Part shown: piece after piece, positions 23,641 to 36,185 of the stretch | How the letters are laid out: every line of letters begins with the position of its first letter | How positions within the stretch are numbered: the stretch's first letter is position 1 | Source: Stictocephala bisonia | Taxonomy: Eukaryota > Arthropoda > Insecta > Hemiptera > Membracidae | Assembly (NCBI GenBank): GCA_035578905.1 | Contig: JAQJVL010000517.1 | Coordinates: forward strand, 62,001 to 126,000 | DNA: 64,000 nucleotides | Direction: 5' to 3' | Program-made: the position numbers and the translations under genes | Notes under the pieces: model-generated | Database searches by the model: none | Seen by the model: the letters and a program-made list of their open reading frames with translations, nothing else | Told to the model about the DNA's origin: nothing

Positions 23641-23757
23641 ATACGGAGAAACATTTTTCTGGTTCATATATCATTGAGAACAAAATAAATTATTTTAAGG
23701 TCTTAAATCGAGAAGTATTTTATTGTAATTTCTTAATATAACATCAGTTATTCAGAT

Positions 23758-24175
23758 TTGAGATGCCAACGCAGCTTGTGCGTAATTTAACCCAAATATA
23801 AATGATTACTTGAGTGTATAAGTGTGGACGACCTATATAGTTTAGTTAATAACTGAGATCGGCTTAACTCAGAAATGACAATTTATTATTATCCTAATAG
23901 TCAAGGTTATTACGGGATCTACAGCTTAACGTAGAATCGAGTAGGAACCACGTAGTATTGGTCAGATTTACAGATAATTGACAAACCTTATGTTCTTTTA
24001 TCTACTTTACATCCTTACCCTGACTTCATCCCAAAATAGACCCCCTCCCCAGACTTCATCACTAGCGTCCACATTGATGGTAACCATTGAGTGGACGTCC
24101 TTAGATTATCAAGAGGATCGATAATAGAACACACCAATTTAATCCCCGCAACACTTTTTAGTACCAGCATTCAAG
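23758..24175 (-). mobile_element. family D dispersed repeat
   Basis: A degraded long copy. Recognisable parts are GAACCACGTAGTATTGGTC, AATTGACAAACC, the GTCCACATTGATGGTAACC segment and GAGTGGACGTCC, and it ends in a degraded single copy of the satellite monomer (GAGGATCGATAATAG to TTTTTAGTACC). Orientation matches 44595-45050. Confidence 0.7.
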
Positions 24176-24999
24176 TAACCGTTAGTTAAAATACATTAGA
24201 TATTAAATATCCCGCTGACAAAAATTGTAGTGTAGGAATTGAAACAATTTCCAAAAATACGACCAGCATACATTAGACAAGAAAGGAGTTTCATTCAACA
24301 GAGAGTCAGGACGTAAGGGAGGTTTCAACATTTTAATCACCCTTCCTGATTAAAATCTTAAAAACTCCCCTATTTGGTGAAAGTATTATTACTGTGTATT
24401 TGTTATTTTTATTTCAATATATTTTTACACAAAATACAATAGTTGTATTACTTTTCATACTACCAAATTTTTGTTACTTAACCTAAATTAGAAATCTAAC
24501 ATTCTAATAAACTACTCATTGAGCATGTATATGTATTCCAAGAAATGTTGAAACATTCTTGAACCGAACAAAGTGTTCTACTTAAGTTGACAGAAATCAA
24601 AAGCAAGCATTCAACAATAAATTTCCTTTAATTTAATCAACAACTCAAGACATGTCAGTTTAAGCTTACATTTCAGATTTGGTGTAGACCTTTACATAAT
24701 ATTTAGTCAATACAAAATACTACATAATAGCATATTAAGAGCATAAAAACGCAATTAAAATATTATAAATATTTACAATAACAATGGAATAACTATATTA
24801 CGTTACAGCTTAATAAAAGTAGTTTTAAGGAGTAATAAGCTATATTAAATTTTATTTAGTAATCATTTATTTAATTTCAATCTACCTATTTATAAAATAT
24901 GTTTTATCAAATGTTATCGATTATCTATCAAGTATATTATGTTAGTATTAATTTTAAAAAACTTTAAAAAAATCGATGTGGACTAATTAATGTTTTTAA
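24176..24999. other. AT-rich non-coding DNA
   Basis: Nothing identifiable. Confidence 0.6.
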
Positions 25000-25112
25000 C
25001 AGGTTAATGCTTCAGATAGTGGAGTCATTTTTCCAAGGTTCGAATCCTTAAGTGAGCTAAAATTCATAGACATGAAGGCCCATGTTAACCTAAAAAAGGC
25101 GAATGAAGTTTA
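25000..25112 (+). mobile_element. tRNA-derived SINE, family A, degraded
   Basis: Box B-like AAGGTTCGAATCCTTAAG and the body words ATGAAGGCCCATGTTAACC and GCGAATGAAGTTT show it is a family A copy. Box A is weak. Confidence 0.65.
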
Positions 25113-27484
25113 AACCAAAGTTATCCATATTTATAAGAAATACAGATGCAGAAATAGAGCAAGAAAATGGAGAAGTGAGATACGTGTACGTGTGCAGTGC
25201 CTGGAGGGTTGATATTTCATTTCCATTACTAGACCCATCTGGTTATTCGAGATATTGCTACGTCTAGAGGGTATACCATTACGATGGGATTCACTCTACC
25301 AATTCTCTAACTATCATAATAAATAATCATATTGTAATTGTACACTAATATAACCTCTAGCATGTATAAAAAACATTCTAATTCAAGAGTGTACCTTAAC
25401 AATGTCCTATGCTAGAACTTATAAAGTAGAACAATGTTTTAAATTACTGTAATGAAGGTTTTAATATAAATATGTCATAAGTAGTCTACCCTTGCGTGAT
25501 AATTGTAAAATACTAATTAATTAATAGTTCAAACGAAAACAATTAAAGCAATGTAGGAACAAAATAGTTTTAAAAAAAGTAAGTTATCAAATAAACACCT
25601 GTTTCTGATTTAGATAACAATTACTAGTACTGTGGTAACTAGTTATAATAGAGAACGAAAGAAATATATAAAATTAACTGAACATATTGTACTCTGTTAT
25701 CTTCTATTTCGTGTTTATAGCTATGGACTATCGCATATGATTAATTTTACCTGTAATTTCTTTACAGTTTATTTCCTAATGTATCTCTTGTATTTTTATG
25801 TTATTTAAGCTTTTTTTAGTTAGGTTTGATCTTGTTTTATGATATTTTTTACTTGCTACTTAATTTGATAACAATGTAACAAAAATAATATTCTTTTTAA
25901 TAATATACCTTTCTTACATTAGAAATAAACTTAAAAAGTCCTAGATTAATTAAATATTTGATATATTGTTTTGATAATTTTGTATTGATTAGTAATTTGT
26001 TTAAATCTTATTATATATGAGAATAAAAACTATATAACAATGTGAGGATAAATTAATTTCTAATTATAAATAAAATAAACCAGCTTTTAATCATATAAGA
26101 ACATATGTGTATTCGTAAGTTTATGAAACAAAATGAAGATGAGATTAAATTCCTAGGAGAACTAATAAATATGTCCAACGTTTTTGTCTTCTTTATTTGA
26201 AGTTGATTACGAAAACTAATCAACTTACATATTTAATTTTTTTAAGAATTTTAGGGAATTCAAACATATTTTACAACGTTTCTGTATATAAAACAATGTG
26301 TATTTTTAAAGTTTATATTACTTATCTTAAATATTTTATTACAACAAACTCACGCAAATTTACCGAATTCAGTGCTATCATTTTGGGAACTAGTTTAATG
26401 CAGTTTTCATATAATTAAACGGAGTGGTCTTTAAAGGCATAACTCTTTGGTTAACTATAAATTACACCATCGAATTGGGAGACAATGGCTTTTATCACAG
26501 GGTGATTTAGATGGTTTATGGAAACCTTGTGAATAATGTTGTGTTTTCCAAAGGTGATGAGTAAGTTTCGTCATTGAAATCGAAAAAAAGTGCAACCAGT
26601 GGAATATTATTTAATTGGTCTTTGGTTGATCAATTACTTTATTTTAGTTTACCAATGAAAGTCTATACAATATAATAATAATTGAACATTATAACGTTAC
26701 GTTAACTGGAGAAAGAATATACTGAATAAACTAGTTTTGCATTTTAGTCAACATATCAAGTTATCGATTTTCAAAAATGTTTGTTAAGTCTTTTTGTTTC
26801 AAACTACACTGTCGTCTTATTTTCTTTTTTTACACCGTTCACATGGGCCTGATGGCTGGGCATGACATTAATTAATTAGTAATGTATTGACCGTTATTTT
26901 AATTGGTGATTTTAACTTTCGACCTTTTACTCCTAAGTACTTGGATTGTAGAAGAAAACAACTGAGTCCTTATTTTTATAGTGTACGGTAACTATCTGTT
27001 GCAACTTACAAAAATATCAAAACTACGTCGATTATTAAAAGCATATTTAGTATTTAGTATCTAAAAAAAACATGTTTAGATCTTTTAACTTATCCATAAA
27101 AGAAATACACGTTAAAGAACAGTCCTGCTAAGCAACGTGTGTCACACCTGTTTAGCACATATTATGACGTCCATATTATGAATAACATAAACAATATTAG
27201 TTGCTGACAGATATTTTGTGAATGCTTAACATATCACAGGTTATGATAAGTAAAGTAAAAATGTATAGTAATAACATTAAAAAAAAATAAATAAAATTAG
27301 AAGTAACTATAAAAATTACTCTTTTTAATGATTTTACAGTTTAAGTTAAACAATATGTAAGAACTTATAATACAATCCACTGTTGGAATAACCACATTTT
27401 AAGTCATGACATTTGGTTTTTTGGCCATTATATTTATAATTGTTATAGTCCTTATTAAGTTAAACTTAGATGCTGCATTTTCTG
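25113..27484. other. AT-rich non-coding DNA
   Basis: 2.4 kb with no supported feature. Short open frames are AT-rich and carry no recognisable domain. Confidence 0.6.
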
Positions 27485-27615
27485 GAAAGATAAAGGAAAA
27501 GTAATTAAAAAGCGTTTACTATTGGAGAAAGGAACAAACTTAGATTAAAAACGGACTTTATATTCAAACTTTCAAAGTAACTTACGTCGTCTCTTTTACT
27601 GGTGTTTTAAAGGAG
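27485..27615. repeat. dispersed repeat family F, copy 1
   Basis: Matches 35195-35335 in the same orientation. Shared stretches include GAAAGATAAAG, TTACT.TTGGAG.A or TTACTGGAAGTAGA, GAACAAACTTAGATT and AAAACGGA. At 35195 one frame reads KDKVKVFKRALL and then EVEKNKLRLKTE, suggesting a former coding segment of a transposon. Confidence 0.6.
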
Positions 27616-27639
27616 ATAAACAGAAATGTTATTTTTATT

Positions 27640-27735
27640 ATACCCACCCACCGTACGTGCAAAGTTGGGTGGGTTGGAGAATACGGTGGGTGAATGGTTG
27701 GGTCAATTATACCGTAATTGTATAGTCGGGTAAAT
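27640..27735. repeat. short GGGTGGGT-type minisatellite remnant
   Basis: CCCACCCACCGTACGTGC then GTTGGGTGGGTTGG and CGGTGGGTGAATGG form a small inverted cluster. The words resemble the 36-bp minisatellite at 21.5 kb and the cluster near 63.1 kb. Confidence 0.4.
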
Positions 27736-30440
27736 GGTCAATACCGTTTACGTGTATAAGTATATTTTGTACAATGTTTGTTAATATTCACACGTTCAGA
27801 CGATTGTCAACCGTAAAGAGCAGTTCGTTTATTTCATCGTTTATCTCTATAATTACTAGTACAGTACATATGATCTAGACTTTATATGTTAAACCTGGAT
27901 AATGTAAAGACAATTGTTGCATATTAAATAGGTTGTTGGAAACGAACAATAAATTGGGCATTCCAGATAGCAAATATAATTTAGTTAGATGACGAAATAA
28001 AAATATAATTTATTAGTACAAAATTTGATAACTATAAAATAGATATCACGTTTTATCAACACACTCTTATAACCAACATTATTCTTCATAGATACGTAAA
28101 ATTCAGATTTTTTCTTTCAGATTTAAAAATTCCTATAAGATTATTTTCATAAGGATATGATAAAGTCAGTAAGTTAATTGTGCCTTTCCGTTATTTTTAC
28201 TACGTAAGTATTTAGATTATCTGTATCAGAAACATGGTAAAAAACATGTTATATTTTATATTCGTAAATATGGATTCATTCAACTTTGTAATGGCATTGC
28301 GCTAGTAAAATTCTACATGAAATATTGTATATTTTTAATAAATCCCTCAATATGTGTTTTTTTAGTTATTTATTATTGCTTTATTAAATCGAATATAAAA
28401 ATATCAAGATTTAAGTATTATAGTATTCATCATTGTTATGAAATAAAAATATACGACTTGTTTAATTTAAGAACAATTTTAATAAATTTCATTAGTTTAT
28501 ATAAAACCCATTTCATGAATAAGTATCTTTTTAAGTGTATTCATGATTCGTAGCTCTTGCTTAGCGTGGGGAGACCAGAAACAATATGGCTCACCCCCTC
28601 CTCTAACTGACAACCTCACATGTAAATAGGACAGTAACTCTCTACGACATCATGTGTCTACAGACACTTAAAGCGAACAGAACAGTGGATGTTTTATTCG
28701 TATTTCCTCTCTTTTTATTACTGTAATTTATTTTATTGTTCCTTTAAATAAAGGAAACTACTGTATTTTTATAGCCTTTTATATTTACTATTAATCGTTT
28801 GGTAAATGTAAATATAGATATTTCGATTAGGTATAATAATATATATTGCATATTTACTATGGAAAAAGTTATTAACTACGATTTGTGATACAATTAATGA
28901 TTATTTTAAAGTATATTTTCAAATTTATGATGTAATAAATGTACTGATATAAGATACATTTATATAATAAAAAGCTGACTCTTATATTTATATTAGGAGA
29001 ATTGACTTTTTACTGTTGATACTTTAATTAAAGTGTTGCTTTGTTTATAATGGTTCAGTTGTTAAAAGTATTTTCTTGTTTTATGTCGCACTAATATTAT
29101 CATCATTAATAATTAGATGATAAAACTAGAGGAAAAACATGTATGTATACTGGCGACAACAAATACATAACGTATATAAATTATTGAGAATTATTTATTA
29201 AAAATATGTAGTAGGTACCTTTACAAATTTATCACTCATTTGTAATGTGATAAATTCACACACCAACTGATAACCAGGTAAATAACTGAAAATCACAAAT
29301 TTAATAGTCTCAAAACATAATTTGACATTTGACGATTCGATTTGTTAATGTTGGAACGTATGTTTGAAATAATTATAGAGTATTCACTCGTAATAACAAA
29401 TTTTGCCTAAAATAAAAAGATTTTAATTGAAAATTCTAACACCTACTCTACAGATATTAGTCGCCAGTAAATGTTTTAATATGCTTACATATTATTAATA
29501 AAAGAAAAAGACGTTTGTGTACAGCAAAATGTATCAATTTAAAAAAGAAGTAATGAAAAATGTATGCTGATAAACTGAAATTTTATAAAATATAAAAAAA
29601 GTTAGGCCTCATTAAACTTCACACCAGAGCAAACTACAACTCGCATTATAAATAATTTATGAAAATTTGGGCTTAGATCAAAAATGTCTGATACTTAGAA
29701 AAACACAATAGAGAAGTTATTTCACATAAGTTAGAGTTTTCTTCTTTAGAACTTTTTTGTCATATGACAAAAATTTAAAATATCTCTCCAACATACACCG
29801 TAAGTTTGATCATTGTATAGACAAAAACCATTTCAAATATAATTTAAACTCATGTAATATAATAAAAAGGATACAAATTTCACCCACCTTGTTTTATTTA
29901 AAATGCGTATCGACTACATGTCGTGGTCTCATTCATTTATGTAATTTATAAGCTGAGTTAGTACTGTAAAGGTAATTTTTGGTAAACCAAAAATAAATTC
30001 TAAATGTAAAATTTGTTTTAATTGTTTACTATCTAGAGAGTCTTATAAAATAATTTATTAATGTACTTATAGTTGTGTCAATAAAAAATACATAATTATC
30101 GAGTCACTTAAAATAAAGATGTGATGTATTTTTAAATGGGTAAAGGATTAAGAAATATATAAGTGTAAAAATGTATTTATTTACAAAATTTGTCATATTC
30201 GTATAGAAAACAGTGTCTTTTAATACCTAAATTGGATTTCAATACCATAATTAAACTAACAGTAAATCAATATTTCATATGTTTCTAGCTGGTTAAATTA
30301 TGATAAATAATTTGTTTAATGCAATACTATAACAAAATGTTATTTAACCATGACAACTTGATCAAATAAATATATTAATTATTTATAGAACATTTTTCAC
30401 AAGGAATAAACAATAGGTAAAGGAATACGTGAGGTATGTT
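27736..30440. other. AT-rich non-coding DNA, one GC-richer patch
   Basis: Mostly AT-rich. The patch 28550-28690 is GC-richer and is followed by AATAAA near 28747 on the + strand, compatible with a transcript end, but no coding frame accompanies it. Confidence 0.4.
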
Positions 30441-31200
30441 GATTACATTAATCCATTATCTCCCACATAATGCTGTCGACAGCAGCATACTCTGCCGCTG
30501 GGTTGTGTAATCAAATTGATGACGTCACTGCACTACATGGATTGGTAAATTACATTACATTACATCTAGATAATGGCCAGGTCATGTTCACATTGACTCG
30601 ATTACAATATCCCTGTTGTTGTGACAACTGAGGGAAGACCGGACACTACTACATCATGAATGTAAATGTGCCAACTCAATAGTATACTCCATTTAACGGA
30701 ATCTACCGACTTGACATGAGTGCCCCTAGGGGCGTTTGAGTGAAACTCTGACATTCCGTGTTATCAAGAGAACACAGCAGCTGGAAATGTACAACAATGT
30801 CTAAACAATAAGAAGAAAAGGTAAAATAAATTAATTATAAACAATCAGAAAAAAGTGGTGTGGCTAAAATGTATACTTGCGCACAAATTCGAATGAGCAG
30901 ATTCTTGTGTAGTTGCACGTAAAGAACTGTGACGTAACAACCAAGCGTTGCTATGGTTACGACTGGGTAATATCGCAACCCAAATAGTCGTAGCATTGGC
31001 TATACAAGCAACTAGACTGTCCAAGACAATGCACTTGCTGTAGAGGCGTGCCTACGCTGCTATCTAACAGTGATGCATGTCAAATAAGCACTTAGGTGAC
31101 TATTTGCGTACTATTACCTCAAATATTTCTCACGTGTGCTAGAGAGAGATAGACAGAGAGAGGAATGAAGAAATATAGAAAGAGGGATACGACTGGTGTT
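30441..31200. promoter_or_regulatory. candidate regulatory patch with CRE and X-box-like motifs
   Basis: GC-richer than its surroundings and without coding frames. It contains the 14-base palindrome TGCTGTCGACAGCA (30471-30484), a full CRE TGACGTCA (30520-30527), TGACGTAA (30930-30937) and GTTGCTATGGTTAC (30947-30960). The last fits 13 of 14 positions of the RFX X-box pattern as I recall it. These are factor sites by known consensus. Whether the patch is an enhancer, a promoter or a repeat is open. Part of it (31045-31175) resembles 19320-19545 inverted. Confidence 0.3.
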
Positions 31201-31719
31201 ACTTGTGAAAACCTAACAGAAACTAATTTTACCGAAGACGAAAACCTGCTTCATTTGACCGACGTAAGATTAAAAGTTGTTTTCTATAGCCGTCTAAGTT
31301 AAAAATATTGTTGACAAATAATTTTCTGTACAATGTTATTGTTAAATATTAACGCTTCTATTCGATAAATTTGCAAACAATTTTATTTAAATTAATTGTT
31401 ATTTAAACCACCATAAACGTAACACACAACTATTACAAAATGACTAACAACCCTTCCAGGTTGGCATAGCTTTAAGGATGTATGACTTGTAATTTATCAG
31501 GTAGTAAGATTAAATTGAAATAATACAAATATTTTTAACCGAAACATATTGTTATGACTTATTTGTTACCTCAAACTAACATTTCACAAATAAAAAAGTT
31601 TCCTAAATAAATGTACAAAAACTAATTCAATAATCAGAGTCTGATTGTTATTTAATAATTATACTAATTATAAATAAAACAAGTACGACTTATTTCATAA
31701 AAATCACAGTGAGAATGAT
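31201..31719. other. AT-rich non-coding DNA
   Basis: Nothing identifiable. Confidence 0.6.
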
Positions 31720-31800
31720 GTGAAATGACTCCGGTTTCCTGGCAGTCAGAAGTAATTTATGACGTCACTTCCGTTTCCTCCCAACATAATTACCTATCTT
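31720..31800 (-). repeat. ETS/CRE-bearing repeat core, copy
   Basis: Its reverse complement shares about 30 bases (AGGAAACGGAAGTG, one mismatch, CGTCATAAATTAC) with 46741-46770. Here the core is GGAAGTGACGTCA, an ETS site fused to a CRE (TGACGTCA at 31760-31767). Confidence 0.5.
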
Positions 31801-32589
31801 CACACTAATGTAGAAGCTTCCGAGTGCTCCCTCACTGTTGTTAGTACAGATACATTGGTCTTATAATTATAACTGGACTAGGGCTACTTACCTAATCATG
31901 TTATAATGTTGTTTTATGTAATATATAACGATACACAATTGTAATAAGGATTCTGGAGTCATATTGTATAAGCTATAATTAACAATAAAAAGATAATATG
32001 CATGGTTTTTCCTATTATATCTAATTAAATTTAGATGTTATGGGTGATTAAGTGGAAGTAAAGATGACAACTAAGAATTTAACGAATTGCCGAAACCTTC
32101 CTTCAAGACAGACATTTTTATCGTATTGCAAATATACATTGTCAATAACATCAACTGTGGTTGAATAACTGTATCTAGTTATTTTCTCCTTTATTAAGTT
32201 TTAACTTACTTATAAAATCCATATAATATTCACTGACTGACATTCATTCACGAGACAATTTTTTATTTATTTATTTATTTATTTATTTTTTTTTTTAACT
32301 GCAAGGCTTTGGACCATGAAACATGGCAAAGCTATACGTGATTAGGCTAGTAAAAAGGGGTTTTAAATATGTTCTTTGAAAGTGCTAAAAAATACAGAGC
32401 CTGTTATATGATTCACATTGTGAAATCGAGAGCTTACGACGGTCAACGACAGAAGAAGTTAGATTTTTGAACAATGTTAATTGTCCCATGGATATAAAAA
32501 TTAAAAAAATTACACGTAAATCATGCAGGGGTATCTTTAATATGTTGATAAAGCTAATAAAATATTATAATTTCAAACTCGTATGTTCC
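31801..32589. other. AT-rich DNA with a TTTA microsatellite
   Basis: Nothing coding. A TTTA run at 32262-32295 precedes TTTAACTGCAAGGC, the layout of a truncated retroposon end in reverse orientation, but I cannot name the element. Confidence 0.45.
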
Positions 32590-32850
32590 TTAGAAAAAGC
32601 CATTCATTAGTAGCCCAATAATCAGAGTATCTAAGGGACCTCTGCACCTTTACGTGGAATCCGAACCATTAAATATTGGTCGGATTATCAACTAAATGAC
32701 AAGCCTGATACTCAGTTCTCCTCTCTAAACAACATCCAAACCCTGATCGCCACCATACACAAACAGCATTAAAAGAAGCGAGCAAATATCATCTTCAATG
32801 TCCACAACACTTTGTCCTCAAGTAGCTGGATTACAGCACTGTACAACTAG
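32590..32850 (-). mobile_element. family D dispersed repeat
   Basis: Same order as 44595-45050: TAGTAGCCCAATAA, TTACGTGGAATCCGA, GACAAGCCTGATACTCAG, AACAACATCC, then an end with CAACACTTTGTCCTCAAG and TAGCTGGATTACA, which is the start of the satellite monomer in reverse. The middle of the body is deleted. Confidence 0.8.
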
Positions 32851-33224
32851 TGCTGACTGATTTATAATGAATTAAAAACACATTATTATCTTTTTATAAT
32901 ATCCACAGAGATCATTCAAAATTCCTTATGCTAATTTTGGATTACTTGTAACTAATTAAAGCAACACACTTTCGATTTTAGTTTTTAAGTTCAATACATT
33001 ACAAGGTAACGTATAAACTATCTAAAAATAATGTTAAATGTATGCACTACAAAACCAATATTCAAACTAATTTTATTATTTATTTAAATAATTTACATCA
33101 CTAATGGTTTTCAATAGTTTTAAGTATTATTAATTGAAATATTATGTTTCTTAATGAGATAAATAATCTGACTTTCACTAAGTAAACTAATTAAAATTTT
33201 AACAACGTTTCAGCTATTCAAACA
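32851..33224. other. AT-rich non-coding DNA
   Basis: Nothing identifiable. Confidence 0.6.
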
Positions 33225-33370
33225 ATCTCGACTCATCAACCAATGGCCAAAGGCATTAAGTAATTTACAATGGCGACGACACAGCGATAACGTCAGGATT
33301 TTTGGGCTCTGCTGACACTAAAACTTCCTTCTTCAGGATGAAATTAACGTCCTGGAACAGTTTCCTTAAA
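33225..33370. repeat. dispersed repeat family G, copy 1
   Basis: Resembles 51600-51745 in the same orientation: AAGTAATTTACAATGG or TATGTAATTTACAACGG, GACACAG, GATAACGT with AGGATTTT, and GTTTCCTT followed by AAA. About 130 bases, moderately diverged. Confidence 0.55.
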
Positions 33371-34079
33371 ATTACAAAAATTTCAGAATACTACGAATTC
33401 CAGGTATTTCTTACTGTAACTTAACATAGTAAAATATTTTATAAAAACGGTATAAACACGGCCCAATCATAAAAACGTAAAAGAACTGTGTGCATTTTGT
33501 TAAAATGTATCTGAGTGGTGGGAAGTTATGATTTGCAGCCTAAAAAGCCAATACAAATGTGCATGTAAGGGTGGGTGCTTGAGAGGGTAAAAATCATCCT
33601 TTGATAACGGAAAATTACTTATTCAAATATTCAATGTTCAAATTCATTCAAATATTTCATTTTTATGTAAAATGTGTCAAGTGTCCTTCGGCATCTTTGA
33701 CAATACAATCATTTTAACTATGCACTTATTCCAACTATTATGGAAATCCTTTCCATTACTTTATTTTTTTAATTCATTTTAGAGATAATGCAGCCACATA
33801 TCTTGGCCTATTCTGGAACATTTTATCAGTAATGCTGACCTTGTAATGTAGAAGTTCTTACCTTTACACTGTCTGAATAAGTACTCCACACAGATAAAAG
33901 TCTTTGGGAAATGAAAGAATAAGATTATGAAAAAATATTCAACCTCTTCTATAAAATCCTATACTATCCTTTGAAATGCCTTGAATTTTAAAGTTAAAAC
34001 AAGTAATCTCATTATTACTCAAGTAACGAAATTTTCTCTCGCCAAAAACAACTTTCAAATCACGAATAGTTCAAGATAC
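33371..34079. other. AT-rich non-coding DNA
   Basis: Nothing identifiable. Confidence 0.6.
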
Positions 34080-34215
34080 ACTAGTGGGTGGGCACCAATT
34101 GCGTAGTGCTCTAACCCAGCTACTTGGAAACAAACCTTTGTGAAATATGTAGGGAATAGGTTCTGTTTATGATTCTCTTAATCTGACGCTGCATCCGCTC
34201 AACGGTTTACATCGA
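34080..34215 (+). mobile_element. family D fragment with one satellite monomer
   Basis: A single diverged copy of the 117-bp unit: CACTAGTGGGTGGGCACC, GTAGTGCTCTAACCCAGC, TACTTGGAAACAAA, ATATGTAGGGAATAGG and GATTCTCTTAATCTGAC, followed by CAACGGTTTACATCGATG, which matches the family D body beyond the array at 16299. The flank before the unit is not satellite. Confidence 0.8.
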
Positions 34216-34510
34216 TGAACAAACATACTACAAAAAAATGTGAGGTGTTTAAGTGTGTATATTTTTTTATGATTTTGTGGGATAAAATGATTGTGAATAT
34301 TAAATTATAATTTATACTAACCTTTTATTTAGTGATGAGTAACTTCCTAATAATAATGTTCTGCTTCCAAAACAACAAAAATTATACACCACGATAATGT
34401 TATAAACAGACCATCTACATTATCAGTCCCTTATATATGTGAACTCGTCGTTTTTATCATAATAATACAAGTATTTTTTCTCATATTAAAAAAAACGTTC
34501 GTGAAACTAT

Positions 34511-34751
34511 TAGTCTACAAATATGTTTAGAATACGTTATGCCAAATTCAACGGTATGCCAATCCAAAAGATCGGTTGATAAATGATAAGAGAAAAAACT
34601 TATTTTTGTGTTTGAAAGAATTTTTAACTGGGTAAAGAGTTCTCGAATAATAAATCTTTCAGTCACAAAAAATAGGTTTTCTCTATTATTTATCAATATA
34701 GCTTTTAAATTGGTATGCCGTTGAATTTGGCATAACGTAGTCTACAAATAT
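34511..34751. mobile_element. miniature inverted-repeat element with 14-bp flanking repeats
   Basis: Inverted arms of about 34 bases (34529-34563 and 34709-34742; CGTTATGCCAAATTCAACGG and its complement) flank an AT-rich 145-base centre. The direct repeat TAGTCTACAAATAT occurs exactly at 34511-34524 and 34738-34751. If the latter is a target duplication, the element is 34525-34737 and its left end is a few bases longer than the inverted arm. Confidence 0.7.
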
Positions 34752-35194
34752 TGTATATTGATATTTTTTTGTAAAAACATATAGCGTTTTATATTTGGCT
34801 TTGAAATTTTTAGACAGCCGCAATTTTGAAACTAATAATCTTAGACATTCAGCCTTTTACGTAAAATGTGTCTTAAACAAAAACTTCAGAACTGTAATTG
34901 TAATTGTATTGAAAATTTAGTATTATATGTCAAACAGTTTTTGAGGTATTCAATTTATTTTTTTTAACACATTCAGATACACAAACAGAAAACGAATCGA
35001 GATATGACATATGCTATATGGCATTTTTGCATGTGTTGACCTGACAAACAATCCCTTAAAATATGTGACAGTGGAAGCTGTACACCCTGTTATGTTCAAT
35101 CAGTTTACATATATTGCAGTTATAATATTTCAACATAAAAAACATCCCACACATAAGTTTTATGTCGTTTAAACATCATTGCTATGTTTTCAGA
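34752..35194. other. AT-rich non-coding DNA
   Basis: Nothing identifiable. Confidence 0.6.
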
Positions 35195-35335
35195 AAAGAT
35201 AAAGTGAAAGTATTCAAAAGGGCGTTACTGGAAGTAGAAAAGAACAAACTTAGATTGAAAACGGAAACTTTTACCGTCCTTTTAAAGTGACTCATTAGGT
35301 CCTCTACAACTGGGTTCTTCTTTATTTTACACCTT
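35195..35335 (+). repeat. dispersed repeat family F, copy 2
   Basis: Pairs with 27485-27615. A Lys/Glu-rich frame is open for about 30 codons here, but the copy at 27.5 kb is interrupted, so at most this is a coding fossil of an element. Confidence 0.6.
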
Positions 35336-35989
35336 TAAGAAAGAGAAACAATCCCTCTATTTGAATTGCAAAACCGCTACAGTCTAGTTGATCTCAAGTA
35401 TATTAAATGTTTTGCTGATAGAGAATACTTTGAAGACGCTGAAATCATCTTAGAAGCAAGTCCTAGGCAGGTTTAAGTATTATTAATAAGGCATTATGTC
35501 GTGAATTGTGTAAATTTTACTTCTTAATTGTGCTTGGTGCATAATCTATTTAACAAAGACCAAGTTACATCGTAGAGAAAAAGAAACAGAGTTTACTTTT
35601 TTATGGCCGCATCATACGCCTCAATGGCAGTTATAAATGGATAATAACTAATGTACATATTTATATGCCTGTAGTAAAACAGTTAGTTCGTTTATCTATG
35701 AGCATATAAGGGGAATAAAGGGAGGGCGTTACAAGGGGCTGGTAATGATATGCACAGGTCAAACTGGTGAAATAACTACTCGAAACACTTTCGATTTTAA
35801 GGTTTCTTGCTTCAATTCATTAACTTTTTTTTCATTTATTCAAACTCCTTTCAGCACTTGTACAACCTCTAATCTATGCATAATAGAGAACCTAATGGTC
35901 CTAACTTTGCCACATTAAAATTATTATTTTTCATTGCTTTATTTTGTTATTTTGTCCCATTCGAACTAACCTTTAGTTTAATGTATAAA
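35336..35989. other. AT-rich non-coding DNA
   Basis: Nothing identifiable. Confidence 0.55.
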
Positions 35990-36185
35990 TAGAGTGAAAT
36001 CCCGTCTTCACAAACGTCCCAAAGGTGAATTTCCGTCAAAGTGTCGACCCGAGCGTCGCCTCGGATTTATTCGACAATCTTCGGTTTGGGTACCTCCACC
36101 AAGTTACGTGATCAAAATAAAGAGCTGTCATTGGCCAAAATATCCAATATGGCTGCCATACAGACTTGAAAATAACGATGATTAA
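35990..36185. promoter_or_regulatory. GC-richer patch with promoter-like words
   Basis: Several CpG dinucleotides, an inverted CCAAT (CATTGGCC) and AATATGGCTGCC, which resembles a YY1/Pho core. A 63-codon frame covers it but has no recognisable domain. No transcript can be tied to it in this window. Confidence 0.2.

Noticed and set aside
34481..34696. 71-codon minus frame
   Set aside because: Lies inside the inverted-repeat element and has no domain.
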